In this document: one piece after another, positions 1 to 14,018 of the stretch
Layout: each line of letters begins with the position of its first letter
Position numbering within the stretch: position 1 is the first letter of the stretch
NCBI RefSeq assembly: GCF_026914265.1
Contig: NC_069131.1
Coordinates: 11,114,001 to 11,178,000, forward strand
Length of the DNA stretch: 64,000 bases
Direction: 5' to 3'
From: Mya arenaria
Taxonomy: Eukaryota; Mollusca; Bivalvia; Myida; Myidae
Made by a program: the position numbers and the translations under genes
Notes under the pieces: model-generated
The model's input: only the letters and a program-made list of their open reading frames with translations
The model's database searches: none
Told to the model about the DNA's origin: nothing

Positions 1-1830
1 AGGCCGTTCTAAACTGGGCATAACACGTAACCTTGACACATGCCTTTCTAAACTGTGCATAACACGTAACCTTGACACAGGCCGTTCTAAACTGGGCATA
101 ACACGTAACCTTGACACTGGCCGTTCTAAACTGGGCATAACACGTAACCTTGACACAGGCCGTTCTAAACTGGGCATAACACGTCACATTGACACAGGCC
201 GTTCTAAACTGGGCATAACACGTAACCTTGACACAGGCCGTTCTAAACTGGGCATAACACGTAACCTTGACACAGGCCGTTCTAAACTGGGCATAACACG
301 TAACCTTGACACAGGCCGTTCTAAACTGGGCATAACACGTCACATTGACACTGGCCGTTCTAAACTGGGCATAACACGTAACCTTGACACAGGCCGTTCT
401 AAACTGGGCATAACACGTCACATTGACACAGGCCGTTCTAAACTGGGCATAACACGTAACCTTGACACAGGCCGTTCTAAACTGGGCATAACACGTAACC
501 TTGACACTGGCCGTTCTAGACTGGGCATAACACGTAACCTTGACACTGGCCGTTCTAGACTGGGCATAACACGTAACCTTGACACTGGCCGTTCTAACCT
601 GGGCATAACACGTCACATTGACACTGGCCATTCTTAACCGGGCATAACACGTAACCTTGACACTGGCCGTTCTTAACCGCGCATAACACGTAACCTTGAC
701 ACTGGCCGTTCTTAACCGCGCATAACACGTAACCTTGACACTGGCCGTTCTAAACCGGGCATAACACGTAACCTTGACACTGGCCGTTCTAAACTGCGCA
801 TAACACGTAACCTTGACACTGGCCGTTCTAGACTGGGCATAACACGTAACCTTGACACTGGCCGTTCTAAACTGTGCATAACACGTAACCTTGACACTGG
901 CCGTTCTAGACTGTGCATAACACGTAACCTTGACACTGGCCGTTCTAAACTGTGCATATCACGTAACCTTGACACTGGCCGTTCTAAACTGTGCATAACA
1001 CGTAACCTTGACACTGGTCGTTCTAGACTGTGCATAACACGTAACCTTGACACTGGCCGTTCTAAACTGTGCATAACACGTAACCTTAATGCTGGCCGCA
1101 TAACACGTAACCTTGACACAGGCCGTTCTAAACTGGGCATAACACGTAACCTTGACGCTGGTCGTTCTAGACTGCGCATCACACGTAACCTTGACACTGG
1201 CCGTTCTAGATTGTGCATGACACGTAACCTTGACACTGGCCGTTCTAGACTGGGCATGACACGTAACCTTGACACTGGCCGTTCTAGACTGGGCATAACA
1301 CGTCACATTGACACTGGCCGTTCTAGACTGGGCATAACACGTCACATTGACACTGGCCGTTCTAGACTGTGCATAACACGTAACCTTGACACTGGCCGTT
1401 CTAGACTGTGCATAACACGTAACCTTGACACTGGCCGTTCTAGACTGTGCATAACACGTAACCTTGACACTGGCCGTTCTAGACTGTGCATAACACGTAA
1501 CCTTGACACTGGCCGTTCTAGACTGTGCATAACACGTAACCTTGACACTGGCCGTTCTAGACTGTGCATAACACGTAACCTTGACACTGGCCGTTCTAGA
1601 CTGTGCATAACACGTAACCTTGACACTGGCCGTTCTTAACCGCGCACAACACGTAACCTTAACGCTGGCCGTTCTAGACTGTGCATAACACGCAACCTTG
1701 ACATTGGCCGTTCTTAACCGCGCATAACACGTAACCTTAACGCTGGCCGTTCTAGACTGTGCATAACACGCAACCTTGACATTGGCCGTTCTTAACCGCG
1801 CATAACACGTAACCTTGACCCTGGCTGTTT
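1..1830. repeat. 39-bp minisatellite array, about 47 copies, continues past the left edge
   Basis: A 39-bp unit with the core CCGTTCTAGACTGTGCATAA followed by CACGTAACCTTGACAC repeats without a break from base 1. Two main unit types are visible: left units mostly read TTCTAAACTGGGC and GACACAGG, right units mostly TTCTAGACTGTGC and GACACTGG. Scattered units read CGTCACATTG instead of CGTAACCTTG. Around 1340-1620 the units are nearly identical, which points to recent amplification; toward 1630-1830 they decay (TTCTTAACCGCG). Because 39 is a multiple of three and the unit lacks stops in several frames, it yields long pseudo-reading frames with a 13-residue period on both strands. I do not regard these as genes. 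Confidence 0.97.
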
Positions 1831-3568
1831 CAAACCTAGGTTGACTGTGAAACGGATAGGCGGGAGTCATTTGTGGTATTTTTTATTTATATTTTAAATC
1901 GATATAATAATGACTACTGTACGTTGTTATCAGGCCTTTACTAAAATATATTTTATCCGACGCCAACGACAACGGCAAAGTTTCATTCGAAACTGATATT
2001 GCATGAATAAATGAAACGGTTCAGAAACCATACAGAAAACATGATCTGCATTATAAGTGCATATTGTTTATACTCATCATTTAATCAATATTTTTGAACG
2101 AAGAAACTATTTCCGGCATTTTGTTTTACTAAGACTGGAATCCAAAACAAACCGTAGTCAGCTGCGCCGTCCGAAAAATACACAACTAATCAACAGTATT
2201 TGAAGTGAAATGAGCGAAACGGAACAAATATTGAAAACTTTAAGTGATTGTATTTCAGTCTTGATTTGTTCATTGTACGCTCAGATAAAAAAAAACTGAA
2301 AGTTATTTCAGAATTGATTTCTAATTGTCAGAAGCTGCCTTTCGTCTAAATAACTTCAATCGAAAGTCTTTAGAGGCAACCTACGCGGATTACTGTATTA
2401 AAAGCCAGTTTGACATTTCTCGCTTTTCATCTCAATGTTTCGTAAAAAAGTTAATTTACTCTCACAAACAAGCTTTAGAAAATGTATATATCTTAATTAA
2501 AACTGCTTTCGACTTATCCAATGTATGCGTCGGCATGCACTCGTCTCAAAACGCCCAATGCAATTGACAAGCGTTCTAAAGGACTAAGCTTGAGAAGTTA
2601 TTTAAATCTAATTAACTTAAGACGTATAAACCAGATATTGGAAGTTTAGAATACACCCAAATATAAAGAGTTCATTAAATAAGAAGCTCATGTTATAACT
2701 ACTGTAATTGTAATATAAAAAAACTATTTACAGGAATATCGCGTCTAAAATATCCATTCCCTAAAATCCCTAGAGTGCTCTGGCAAATTAAGACTGTTGT
2801 GAAGTGCTGTACCCTTTGAAAACAAGAGCGTCGCTAGGCGGTGCACTTTACGCCCCAACGGAACACGCAATAACATATGACATTTGTATGATCCTATTTA
2901 AAAGGTTATCTAACTTGTTAAATGCATGCACAATACAATAATTTTCTTCAAATTTTGCCAATTGTTAAAACTATAGAGTGGACAGTGAACACGTAGCAAA
3001 AACTGCATTTAAAGATGAAATTGCAATTAATGGGCTGTAACTCAAGACGCTGAAGTAACCGTGGTCGTCATTATTGTACTACTCAGAGATACTGTACCAA
3101 TATAACGTTATTACCAAATAACTTCGAGGTTGAGTGCACAAACATATTTCAGGGAAAATCTCCCGTTGTAATAGCTATCAGCCTCATTTGAGTGTTAGAG
3201 GCCATGAAAAAAGTCTTTGGTAGCACATTACTCCAATGGTATATTAATTTGTTCTTGTTTCTATTAAAACTCGCAAAACAACTTTTGAATCAATGCTGAG
3301 TCGAAATCGTGAACAAAATGATGCCAAATTAAGGGGGGGGGGGAGCAAATCGACAATTATTAGTCATATTTACGGGCCTTGCTATACGTGTGCGTAGTAC
3401 TAACTGCGTACTGTCTCTGGGACACGTTTACGAAGCTTCATTTCATTATCTCGAATATACTTTCAGTTATGACCAAGGGTAACAAGAGCGCTTTCACAAA
3501 AGAACGCCCGTCCTTATTTAGGGCACCAAGTTTGGTAATAGTGGTTTACACCTTCTGGCCAAATTCAG
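1831..3568. other. Unannotated AT-rich stretch
   Basis: I see no exon-like reading frame, RNA gene or clear transposon here. A run of nine or more G occurs near 3333-3343. The sequence from about 3465 leads into the degenerate ~160-bp tandem repeat. Confidence 0.5.
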
Positions 3569-3569
3569 T

Positions 3570-4100
3570 GTTGATTGGACAAAGGTTTCTAAATTTATTG
3601 AGCAAACTAGACCGATTTTAGGTTATTTATAATAAAAGGGCGATTACTCTTAAGTGACTCAATCGATATGGCTGGTTAATGAATATTTATAAGATATTAT
3701 TTCTAAATACATTCAGACAAAATTGTGCGATGGTTGGACAAAGGCTTCTAAAGTTATTAATCAGACAAGACCATTTTTAGGTTATTTCAATACTTAAAGG
3801 GCGATAACTCCTAGAGTGACTCGAGCGATATTGCTGGTTATCGGACTTAACCGAGATATTATGCAATTATATATACTGACAAAATTTGATGATGGTTTGA
3901 CAAAGGCTTCTAAAGAAATCGATCAGACAAAACCAATTTTAGGTAGGTTCTATCATTAAAGGGCGATAACTCTCGAATGACTTGACCGATATGGCTGGTT
4001 ATCGAACTCCTCCAAGATATAATGCAAATACACATTCTGACCAATTTGGTGAGGGTTAGAAAAGGACTTCTCAAGCAATTAATCAGACAACATCCTGGAC
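3570..4100. repeat. Degenerate ~160-bp tandem repeat, about 3.5 units
   Basis: The phrase TTGGACAAAGG near 3575, 3734 and 3895 and a decayed form near 4055 mark unit starts about 160 bp apart. Each unit then carries TTCTAAA, ATCAGACAA, TTTTAGGT, AAAGGGCGATAACTC, GATATGGCTGGTTA and a GAGATATTATGCA-like segment in the same order. Similarity between units is moderate, so this is an old array. Confidence 0.75.
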
Positions 4101-4159
4101 GCCGCCCGCCCGTACACCGCATACTGTAATACGACCCGTTCTATGAATGGGCATATGAA

Positions 4160-4690
4160 AAACTACACTACAACGACGCAGACGATGTCAAGGCTACAGC
4201 GACGCCGACGACACCAATGCTATGACGACGCCGACGACACCAATGCTATGACGACGACGACGACACCAATGCTATGACGACGCCGACGACACCAATGCTA
4301 TGACGACGCCGACGACACCAATGATATGACGACGCCGACGACACCATTGCTATGACGACGCCGACGACACCAATGCTATGAGGACGCCAAGGCTATGACG
4401 ATGCCGACGACACCAAGGCTATGACGACGCCGACGACACCAAGGCTACAGTGACGCCGACGACACCAATGCTATGACGAAGCCGACGACACCAATGCTTC
4501 AGTGACGCCGACGACACCAATGTAATGACGACGCCGACGACACCAATGCTACAGTTACGCCGACGACACCAATGCTATGACGACGCCAGGGCTTTGGCCG
4601 ATGACACCAAGACTACAGCGACGCCGACGACACCAATGCTATGAAGAAGCCGACGACATCAAGGCTATAAAGATGCAGACGACACCGTAT
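4160..4690. repeat. 26-bp GACGAC-rich minisatellite, about 20 copies
   Basis: The unit is GACGACGCCGACGACACCAA plus TGCTAT, with a clear 26-bp step (CAAT at 4215, 4241, 4267). It is much more GC-rich than its surroundings. Units at both ends diverge (AAGGCTACAG and similar variants). No reading frame across it looks like a protein gene. Confidence 0.93.
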
Positions 4691-7600
4691 ATATGAGGCA
4701 ATACCTTTTTCAACAAATATTGAAGAATAGTACATACCTCAAATTAAACTATGTGTGTGGCTTGTCACAAAAACCCTATAAAAGTAGACCTCCGTTATAA
4801 TAAATCAAGTTTTGTCACAAAATACTTGTAATCTTTTAATTTATTACAGCATTATGTAAGAAAATATTTGTTTACCATTTATCTGGCAATAAAACAAAGT
4901 TAAAGCGGGATGTTTTCCTCCACAATGATCATAAATCAGTTTGAGTTTGTCCATGGTCTAATTTCACTGCTTAAGTTAACACATATTTGTTAAAAGAGTG
5001 TCTTTACTTATACCCACCAATTTCTATGATTCATTCATTCTTCAATCTTTCAGAGCGGTTTTCATTAATTGTTAGAGTTATGACTTTAAACTGCCTGATG
5101 CCGCTCCCATGCTTAGAGAAGATATGACAAGAAGACATCAAATAAATTTACAATTATACTACATAGAAATGCATATAAAACCAACTATTATAGTGCAAAC
5201 GTGGGTGTTGAGTCATCAAGTCTTTTAAATGGTGAAAATAGCATAAACATTTTATTCATGCTATTCTTAAATATATGACATTAATTCAGTTCCCTCACAC
5301 AATGTGCTGAGATATTTGTGTCTAATTTAATATCACATTAAAACTAAATTTACGATAAATTTGAATTCACAAAATTAAATTTAAAAAAAAACAACTTCTT
5401 ATTTATAAGGACAACATACTAGATAAGCATTTATTTAATTTTGCAGTATTTTTACGTATGCTGTTATATGAACAAAATGATTGTACTGTTACTGTTAATA
5501 TGAATTAAATACAAAATGTGTACTATGTTAATTTGTTAATACAATATTGTATTATATAATCTCATAACTATTTTAATTATAACACTATCATGGAAGGGAT
5601 ACTAAGTAATTGTATCTTACAAAAAATGTTAAATTCATAATATTACCAAAAAAGTATTATATATTTTTCAATTACCTATCACATGGATACAGTGTTTTTA
5701 AAGAATACTTACATCATAAACAAGTTTACTCCATCTTTAATCAATTCAATATACTCATCTTAACATAAGTATGATCATAATAAATAATTAAATAACTCCG
5801 TTAGCATCATCACAGATGTACTGAATGGAGAGATAATCCCCATACATCACTAAATATTACCATCATTCACATGTAGGTAAGTGCCTTCAATTTCAATCAA
5901 TAACTGGAGAGTATTGCTTTACAAACTTTATAGCTTTGCAGTTGAATATCAAATGCATCTAATACAACAAGTTCGACTTATTTATCACAAATCATGAAAA
6001 TCAATTAGCCAATTCAAAATCAATTACTTTTACTTATTGTATTGCCAATCTGTATACATTTAACAGTTTCCTTCTCAGCCCTAGAAACCAAGTCTGACTT
6101 TCTATTATGGCATGTTATAAATAATGAAATATTTTGAACAATAGTTTGCTGTTCAAAAGTCTATACAGATATATACATGTAGGATCGGATTTGAGTCGTG
6201 ATATGATTTATGTACAAAGTTCTCTTTAAAATTTCATGAACATGTGTAAATTCAAGACCATGAAACCTATCTATATATGCATATTATAGTACAGCATAAA
6301 ATGTTACAATCTGAAGCCATATTCAAAAAGCATCTTAGTGAAAATATTAGTGGTTTTTATTGATTTTTTGACAATGGATATTTGAAATAACCTCTATTTT
6401 TCATCAAATATATTTAAAAGGCATTTATTATTAGGAGCATTTCTTTTCCTTTTTTCATACTTAAGATGTACAAGTAATATGCAGTTGACCTGAATTAAAA
6501 TCTAAATGATTAAGAATGGGTGGAGTGAGCAAAGCAAATGAGCCCTTCTTAATCATTCAGATTTATTTCCATGTCATCAAACCTACTCAGAATACAACCT
6601 CATTGGCATACACATAGTCAAAGCAGGAATTGTGTATCAGATGAGTGGCAGTAGGTCGACCTTTGAACACCCACTACAGTTGAAATTCTTAATGATTAAG
6701 TCTAGTACTTAATGATTACCTATCTGCAATGACATTGGCTGTAAATGTAGGTTGTATTCTAAACATGATTACTTTTCCTTAAATTCAAGAAAATGTTGAA
6801 AATGTTTCCTAAAATGCATTATGAGTTCTTATTGGTGAATAAAAAATGTTTGAACTAAAACAAAGACAACGTGTATATATTGCATAAATATTGTTTAAAA
6901 ACAGAACAAGGGCACCACAAGCAGGTGTCAATGCTTGTCTAACTTTTCTTTCATATAAAAAAGATGAATAACTCAAATCATATTTAGTTATTAAAGCAAG
7001 AGTTGTGGGCCTTGCAACCCATGTGAATAGTATCACTATGTAAACTGTGTACAAAGTTCATGTGAATATTGTCAATATGTAAAATTTGCACAAAATTTTA
7101 CTTTCAACAATATATAAGCTATAATTATGTTTATTTAGTACATGTATGAAAATGGGTAATATATGGATATTAGACTGTACATGTTCTTGAAGCTATCGAA
7201 ACACAAACAATTACAACTCCATATGCTTTTTATGACAAGGCATATAAAAATAAAACTTAGCCAAATTTAATTATTTGAACATGAAGCAGCCAATGTCATC
7301 TATAAATGATACCATGTGCTTTTAGTTATAGGAGTCATTTTTTACAACAAAACAACTGTGATTTTTTGCTATTTTTCAATGCCTGTGCCTTAGGAAATTT
7401 TTCTTAGTTTGTGAAAACATAAAACCATGCCAAAATAGCTAATCTATGCATGTTTAATGCAAACACTATTCTGTATAAGATCCTGTTTGTTTTTGAAGGA
7501 ATTCATCTTTTTTAATTCATTCATGGGAAACTTGGTTTACCGAATTTGGAAAATATTATGAATATTTGGGAACAATGATCTGTTTTTCACAATCAGAAAT

Positions 7601-9170
7601 GGCCTTTAAAAGGCAGTAAATTACACCAAGAAAAATCCCTGAAAGATATACCAAAAGTTAATTGATGTTTTTAAATAATAGCTCTGTAGAACATTAACAC
7701 TCCAAAATAAATAAACAAATAATTTATCATATATGATTAATTATCTAATAATAAAATTTTCATTCTTTTATTTCAAAAAGGAACAAATGTTTAACTGATC
7801 TTCCTATGTATTCTTCTCAAAGCCTTAATTGGAAGACTAAAAATTGCCATAAAACATATTCTAACAAAAGTTCCTGAAATTTGCATTAATGCCCTTATTA
7901 CATAATTAATATCCATTTCCTTTAATATGTAATGTTCATCTTACACCTGAAGCACTGATGAATTATAACTTTATGACAATTTTATAGTGCTTTAAGTCAT
8001 AGATACATTACAAGTGTTGTCACATGACTGTGAGAATTGCCCCCAGAAGGCCCCATGAGCAGATTAGTATTTGAGCATATGGAGACAGATAGTCTTTAGT
8101 AATTGACAATTTTTCATGACGACTTTCTCTACCTTCCCAATCCCAGTTTGGAAATATTGAATATAGCATTTTAAAGAGCAAAGTATGAATGGACAGACGG
8201 CCAGAGAGTCCAATTAAATATATGCCACACTTCAAGAGCATAAATATACAAGACCCTTATAATTCAAAGTAATAATTTAACATGGAAGACAAACTCATCA
8301 TGATTGTACAATAATACAGCACAATTAAGGAAATATTGCATAAAAAACTACCAAATATCATATTTTCAAGATGTATACCGTAGCTGTTTCAGTTTCAGTT
8401 TCATAGTTTATTAAAGTATTATCAATACAACAATATATACATTTCATAATAACATAACAATAAAAAAGTATTGCCACTCAAAGTTAGAGTTATAAAAGAC
8501 TACAGCATGTCGGTTATTCAAACTGTATAATTTTATCAAATACATTATTTATATAAATCAAACATTTAAAATTTTAAATTCCAAAAAGGGAAATTAAAAG
8601 AAAAGTTCAAACAATCAATTAATATACATGTGTTGACATAGAATAATTATATGCATTTTCTCAAATATTAAATCTATTTTAGTACTTCAAATATTTGCTT
8701 TATTGAAATTTTTAAATCACAAAATAAAATTGTTCAAATATACCACTTTCTAATATCTTACTGTACACAATAATACAAAACATGTGCCCTCCATTCCAGT
8801 ATTCAACAACAGTTACTTTCATTAAGAAAACAGATAAGTTCTATGGTCTTTTTTTGCAGTCTAGTCATTTTAACAATTCAATTTTTAAACTTTGCTTTTT
8901 CAGACTTTCAGTACAAAAGCAATAGAATCATACAGCCAAATAGTTACTGTATCATAAATGCCAAACACAAACAAGCAATAAAACAAACAAGTCAATAACA
9001 GAACTCAATGTAACTATCAATCAGACATGATCAGCTCGGAGCACAACAACTCGTTTGTTGTTTTTGACAAACCATGGGAATAACCCAGCCATTATTATGT
9101 TCTTGATTTTTTACATTTTTTTGCCTGAATCCTATCAATTGGTGCATCCTATATGTGGACATTTATGTAA
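4691..9170. other. Long AT-rich stretch with no recognised gene
   Basis: I see only short reading frames, without domain-like sequence, splice-bounded exon candidates or RNA genes. Short interspersed repeats are likely but I could not delimit any. It may include 3' flank of a gene outside or inside the window; nothing in the sequence decides this. Confidence 0.45.
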
Positions 9171-11640
9171 GGTCAGAGTAATGGGCCTTGCTGTACACAT
9201 GCCTATTTATGGTAGTTCAGAGTTATGTACGTTGCTGTACACATGCCTATTTACGGTAGTTCAGAGTTGTGGGCCTTGCTGTACCCATGCCTATACGGTA
9301 GGTCAGAGTTATGGGTTTTGCTGTGCACATGCCTATTTACAGAAGGTCAGAGTTATGGGCCTTGCTGTACCCATGCCTATACAGTAGGTCAGAGTTATGG
9401 GTCTTGCTGGGCACATGCCTATTTATGGTAGGTCAGAGTTATGGGTCTTGCTGTACACATGCCTATTTATGGTAGTTCAGAGTTATGTACGTTGCTGTGC
9501 ACATGCCTATTTACGGTAGTTCAGAGTTGTGGGCCTTGCTGTACCCATGCCTATACGGTAGGTCAGAGTTATGGGTTTTGCTGTGCACATGCCTATTTAC
9601 AGAAGGTCAGAGTTATGGGCCTTGCTGTACCCATGCCTATACAGAAGGTCAGAGTTATGGGTCTTGCTGGGCACATGCCTATTTATGGTAGGTCAGAGTT
9701 ATGGGTCTTGCTGGGCACATGCCTATTTATGGTAGGTCAGAGTTATGGGTCTTGCTGTACCCATGCCTATACGGTAGGTCAGAGTTATGGGTCTTGCTGG
9801 GCACATGCCTATTTATGGTAGGTCAGAGTTATGGGTCTTGCTGTACCCATGCCTATACGGTAGGTCAGAGTTTTGGGACTTGCTGTGCACATGCCTATTT
9901 ACAGAAGGTCAGAGTTATGGGCCTTGCTGTACCCATGCCTATACGGTAGGTCAGAGTTATGGGTCTTGCTGGGCACATGCCTATTTATGGTAGGTCAGAG
10001 TTATGGGTCTTGCTGGGCACATGCCTATTTACAGAAGGTCAGAGTTATGGGTCTTGCTGGGCACATGCCTATTTACGGTAGGTCAGAGTTATGGGCCTTG
10101 CTGTACACATGCCTATTTATGGTAGGTCAGAGTTATGGGTCTTGCTGTACACATGCCTATTCATGGTAGGTCAGAGTTATGGGTCTTGCTGTACACATGC
10201 CTATTTATGGTAGTTCAGAGTTGTGGGCCTTGCTGTACCCATGCCTATACGGTAGGTCAGAGTTATGGTTCTTGCTGTCCACATGCCTATTTACAGAAGG
10301 TCAGAGTTATGGGTCTTGCTGTACACATGCCTATTTACAGAAGGTCAGAGTTATGGGCCTTGCTGTACACATGCCTATTTATGGTAGGTCAGAGTTATGG
10401 GTCTTGCTGTACACATGCCTATTTATGGTAGGTCAGAGTTATGGGTCTTGCTGGGCACATGCCTATTTACAGAAGGTCAGAGTTATGGGTCTTGCTGGGC
10501 ACATGCCTATTTACGGTAGGTCAGAGTTATGGGCCTTGCTGTACACATGCCTATTTATGGTAGGTCAGAGTTATGGGTCTTGCTGTACACATGCCTATTC
10601 ATGGTAGGTCAGAGTTATGGGTCTTGCTGTACACATGCCTATTTATGGTAGTTCAGAGTTGTGGGCCTTGCTGTACCCATGCTTATACCGTAGGTCAGAG
10701 TTGTGGGTCTTGCTGTACCCATGCCTATACGGTAGGTCAGAGTTATGGTTCTTGCTGTCCACATGCCTATTTACAGAAGGTCAGAGTTATGGGTCTTGCT
10801 GTACACATGCCTATTTACAGAAGGTCAGAGTTATGGGCCTTGCTGTACACATGCCTATTTATGGTAGGTCAGAGTTATGGGTCTTGCTGTACACATGCCT
10901 ATCTACAGAAGGTCAGAGTTATGGGCCTTGCTGTGCACATGCCTATTTACAGAAGGTCAGAGTTATGGGCCTTGCTGTGCACATGCCTATTTACGGTAGG
11001 TCAGAGTTATGGGTCTTGCTGTGCATATGCCTATTTACAGGAGGTCAGAGTTATGGGTCTTGCTGTACACATGCCTATTTACGGTAGGTCAGAGTTATGG
11101 GTCTTGCTGTGCACATGCCTATTTACGGTAGGTCAGAGTTATGGGTCTTGCTGTACACATGCCTATTTAGGGTAGGTCAGAGTTATGGGTCTTGCTGGGC
11201 ACATGCCTATTTATGGTAGGTCAGAGTTATGGGTCTTGCTGTGCACATGCCTATTTACGGTAGGTCAGAGTTATGGGTCTTGCTGGGCACATGCCTATTT
11301 ACAGAAGGTCAGAGTTATGGGCCTTGCTGTACCCATGCCTATACGGTAGGTCAGAGTTATGGGTCTTGCTGGGCACATGCCTATTTATGGTAGGTCAGAG
11401 TTATGGGTCTTGCTGGGCACATGCCTATTCATGGTAGGTCAGAGTTATGGGTCTTGCTGTCCACATGCCTATTTACAGAAGGTCAGAGTTATGGGTCTTG
11501 CTGGGAACATGCCTATTTATGGTAGGTCAGAGTTATGGGTCTTGCTGGGCACATGCCTATTTACAGAAGGTCAGAGTTATGGGTCTTGCTGTGCACATGC
11601 CTATTTACAGTAGGTCAGAGTTATGGGTCTTGCTGGCTCT
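9171..11640. repeat. Composite 44/42-bp minisatellite with higher-order repeats
   Basis: About 56 units start with GGTCAGAGTTATGGG. Two length classes alternate: a 44-bp form ending ATGCCTATTTATGGTA or ATTTACAGAA, and a 42-bp form ending ATGCCTATACGGTA. Blocks are duplicated as a whole: the six-unit block from 9181 recurs at 9441 (step 260 bp, which equals 4x44 + 2x42), and the block from 10081 recurs at 10519 (step 438 bp, 9x44 + 42), after which one extra 42-bp unit changes the step to 480. The array gives many overlapping pseudo-reading frames containing VRVMGLAVHMPIYG-like peptides, which I do not consider genes. Confidence 0.97.
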
Positions 11641-14018
11641 TGCAATGTGTGTTCAAGTTCAAGTTTCAATTGAATATATTTCCAAGGATGAAAGTTTAGA
11701 ATAATGTCAACATAGAAGACATCAAGGCTGTCACAATACTTTCGTCTTGTTTTTTTGGGGGAAAAAAGACAAGTAAAAAATGCCACCATAATGACTAACA
11801 TGAATTTAATAGAACCATTTGCTATTAAGAACAACAAAAAACATCAGAGATTTTTACCCTCATTCCACAATCATAATTTTAAGAAACAATAAAATTGAGC
11901 CAAAATAATGCCCCAGTTCCTGCTCAAATATACACTATATTATTATGGGGAAACAAACACATGGACATCAGCAGCTGTCAAGCCTTCCATGAGACATCCC
12001 ATAAGAGATGATAGTAAACTATATTATATATACAATATAAATATGGCACCATGAGTAGATTTAACCATTACATTGACAGCTCTATAATATAAATCAGTCA
12101 AAACAAAATTATTTTTACTATGTTGGTATGGTTGGCTAAATAAACAACCTCCATGCACACTGGAGGCTAAACGTTGGACCTAAAGTCACAATACTCACTG
12201 ATTATTACTTTAGATACCAGTAAGAACATTTAACACATTCACTTGATTCTAGACTAAGTTTAAGCCATCTTGGATTTCAGTCTCAACAATGTCACACATA
12301 TTGTTTTCTCTTTTGTTTTATGTGAGTCATCAATCAAATCAACCAAATAAAAGCTATAAACCTATTTAAAAGTCTGAGCAGAAGCGTGGGGGTGGGTTTT
12401 TGGAAGGCATGTCCGTATCCTGTTACAAGCTTACTGTACTGAAGCTTGTGTGTTATTGAATGCTCCATTCCTGAACATTTTGTTCTCTGTATTCACTCAG
12501 TGAAACTTATTTCAACTTTACAGAAAGTTTTACAAATGGACTGTAAATAGCTTCAAATCTTTAAAAGTGAATCACTGATATATAAGTTCTTGGATTTTAG
12601 ATAAAACCATTCCAGGACAAGCCTTCTTTAACTATAACTGATGGTATTGTTCAAATTTCGACATCATAATGGAAAACAAGCCATCCCCACTGTGTCATCA
12701 ACATCCCTACAGCTGGTTTCCCATGAACAACGCAATTGCCGATGTCAGCTTTTGTACGACTTTGGTAAAACTATCAGTTCATCAGCTTCTGAAAAAAAAA
12801 TGATCCAAAAAGTGTTTTTTATAATTTGCAGAGATGAACATTATTTAAATGAGCCAAAAAACTTTCAATTAAATATCAATAAGGACTGGAAGTCACAGTC
12901 ATAATGACATTTTACTCACAATAGCTTAAGCAGAACTTTATTCTAGCCAATTTTCACTTTGTGAAGAGAGATAACCCATCACTTCACAGTCTCACTACAA
13001 GGAATTCCAAACATGACATATAGTTGCTGAATATAAGTAACTTCTTGGAGTGAAGAAATAAAGGCACTGCGCCAAACTAAAAGTAAAAGTTGCTGCTTGT
13101 TTGCTTTACCAAATTATGAAGTACCGTAAGGCCACGCTGAAGACTTCATAGTTTAGTAAGGTAAGAATAAATAGCATCTGTCTTATTGTTTTCTTGAATG
13201 TCTCCTTTTTAATAGGCCAGGATTAGAAGTCCGCTTAATAACCCGATTAATTACACCAATTATTGACTTAATAGAATTAAATGCTTTTGTTTGTTAACTC
13301 CATTTATTAAAAAAATATCTTTACATAACCTTGTCAATTAATAAATGGTATGTGTTTAGTGTATACAAAATGTGCAGATTGTCAAAGAAACCCAAACTTA
13401 CCTAGTATTGTCATAAGAGCTACAAGTATGAACTTGACCTACACTCAAGCTTTCATCTAAATCCCAGGTTTGATCCCCATGAAGCGTAATTTCATAGGGT
13501 TATGGCAGAGTTTACGGTGTGTTCCTACTTTCCCAACCGCAAATTTTTCCAATAGAAATTGAGACTGGGGTTGGGGAGAGGTATTGTGAGGTGTAACAAT
13601 AGAGTTAATAAGTGATAATTGGTATAAATGCTATACTGTGGTCAAAAAGTTTGCGTGTTTGTTTTGAGAAAGTTGTTCTTAATTTTCATAAAATAACACA
13701 AATATAGAGCTGATTTAATTTGCAATTCATAAAAGTTCATATAATTAAAGATGCAAGAATATAATGAATATATGGAAACACATAAGAATTGATATTAAAT
13801 TATGAATATAATTACACAGCAAACTATAGATATAACTATATCTTCAATAACACATTTTAACAGTATAGATAAATATCACATTTCAAATATTTATAATGTA
13901 TGTATTGATTGTTATAAATGAAAACATACATTAACGCATAATACAACACTTTTATGCTCCCTTTTCACACACATTTACTTCAGTTTAACTAAATGGGCAG
14001 CAGCAGCAACATATGTTA
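11641..14018. other. Stretch without recognised exons; probable 3' flank of the CULT gene
   Basis: No exon-like frame is recognised. It lies just downstream of the minus-strand CULT stop codon at 14019-14021, so its right part probably holds that gene's 3' untranslated region; a minus-strand AATAAA is present at 13303-13308. A B-box-like GGTTTGATCCCC at about 13468-13480 suggests an old tRNA-derived SINE fragment, but no A box is clear. Confidence 0.4.

Noticed and set aside
418..1870. Long repeat-peptide reading frames on both strands over the 39-bp array
   Set aside because: They follow from a 39-bp unit without stops; they overlap each other on opposite strands and have no promoter, splice or domain support.
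9055..11704. Many overlapping frames with MGLAVHMPIYG-like repeats
   Set aside because: Direct products of the 44/42-bp minisatellite in all three frames; no independent sign of coding.
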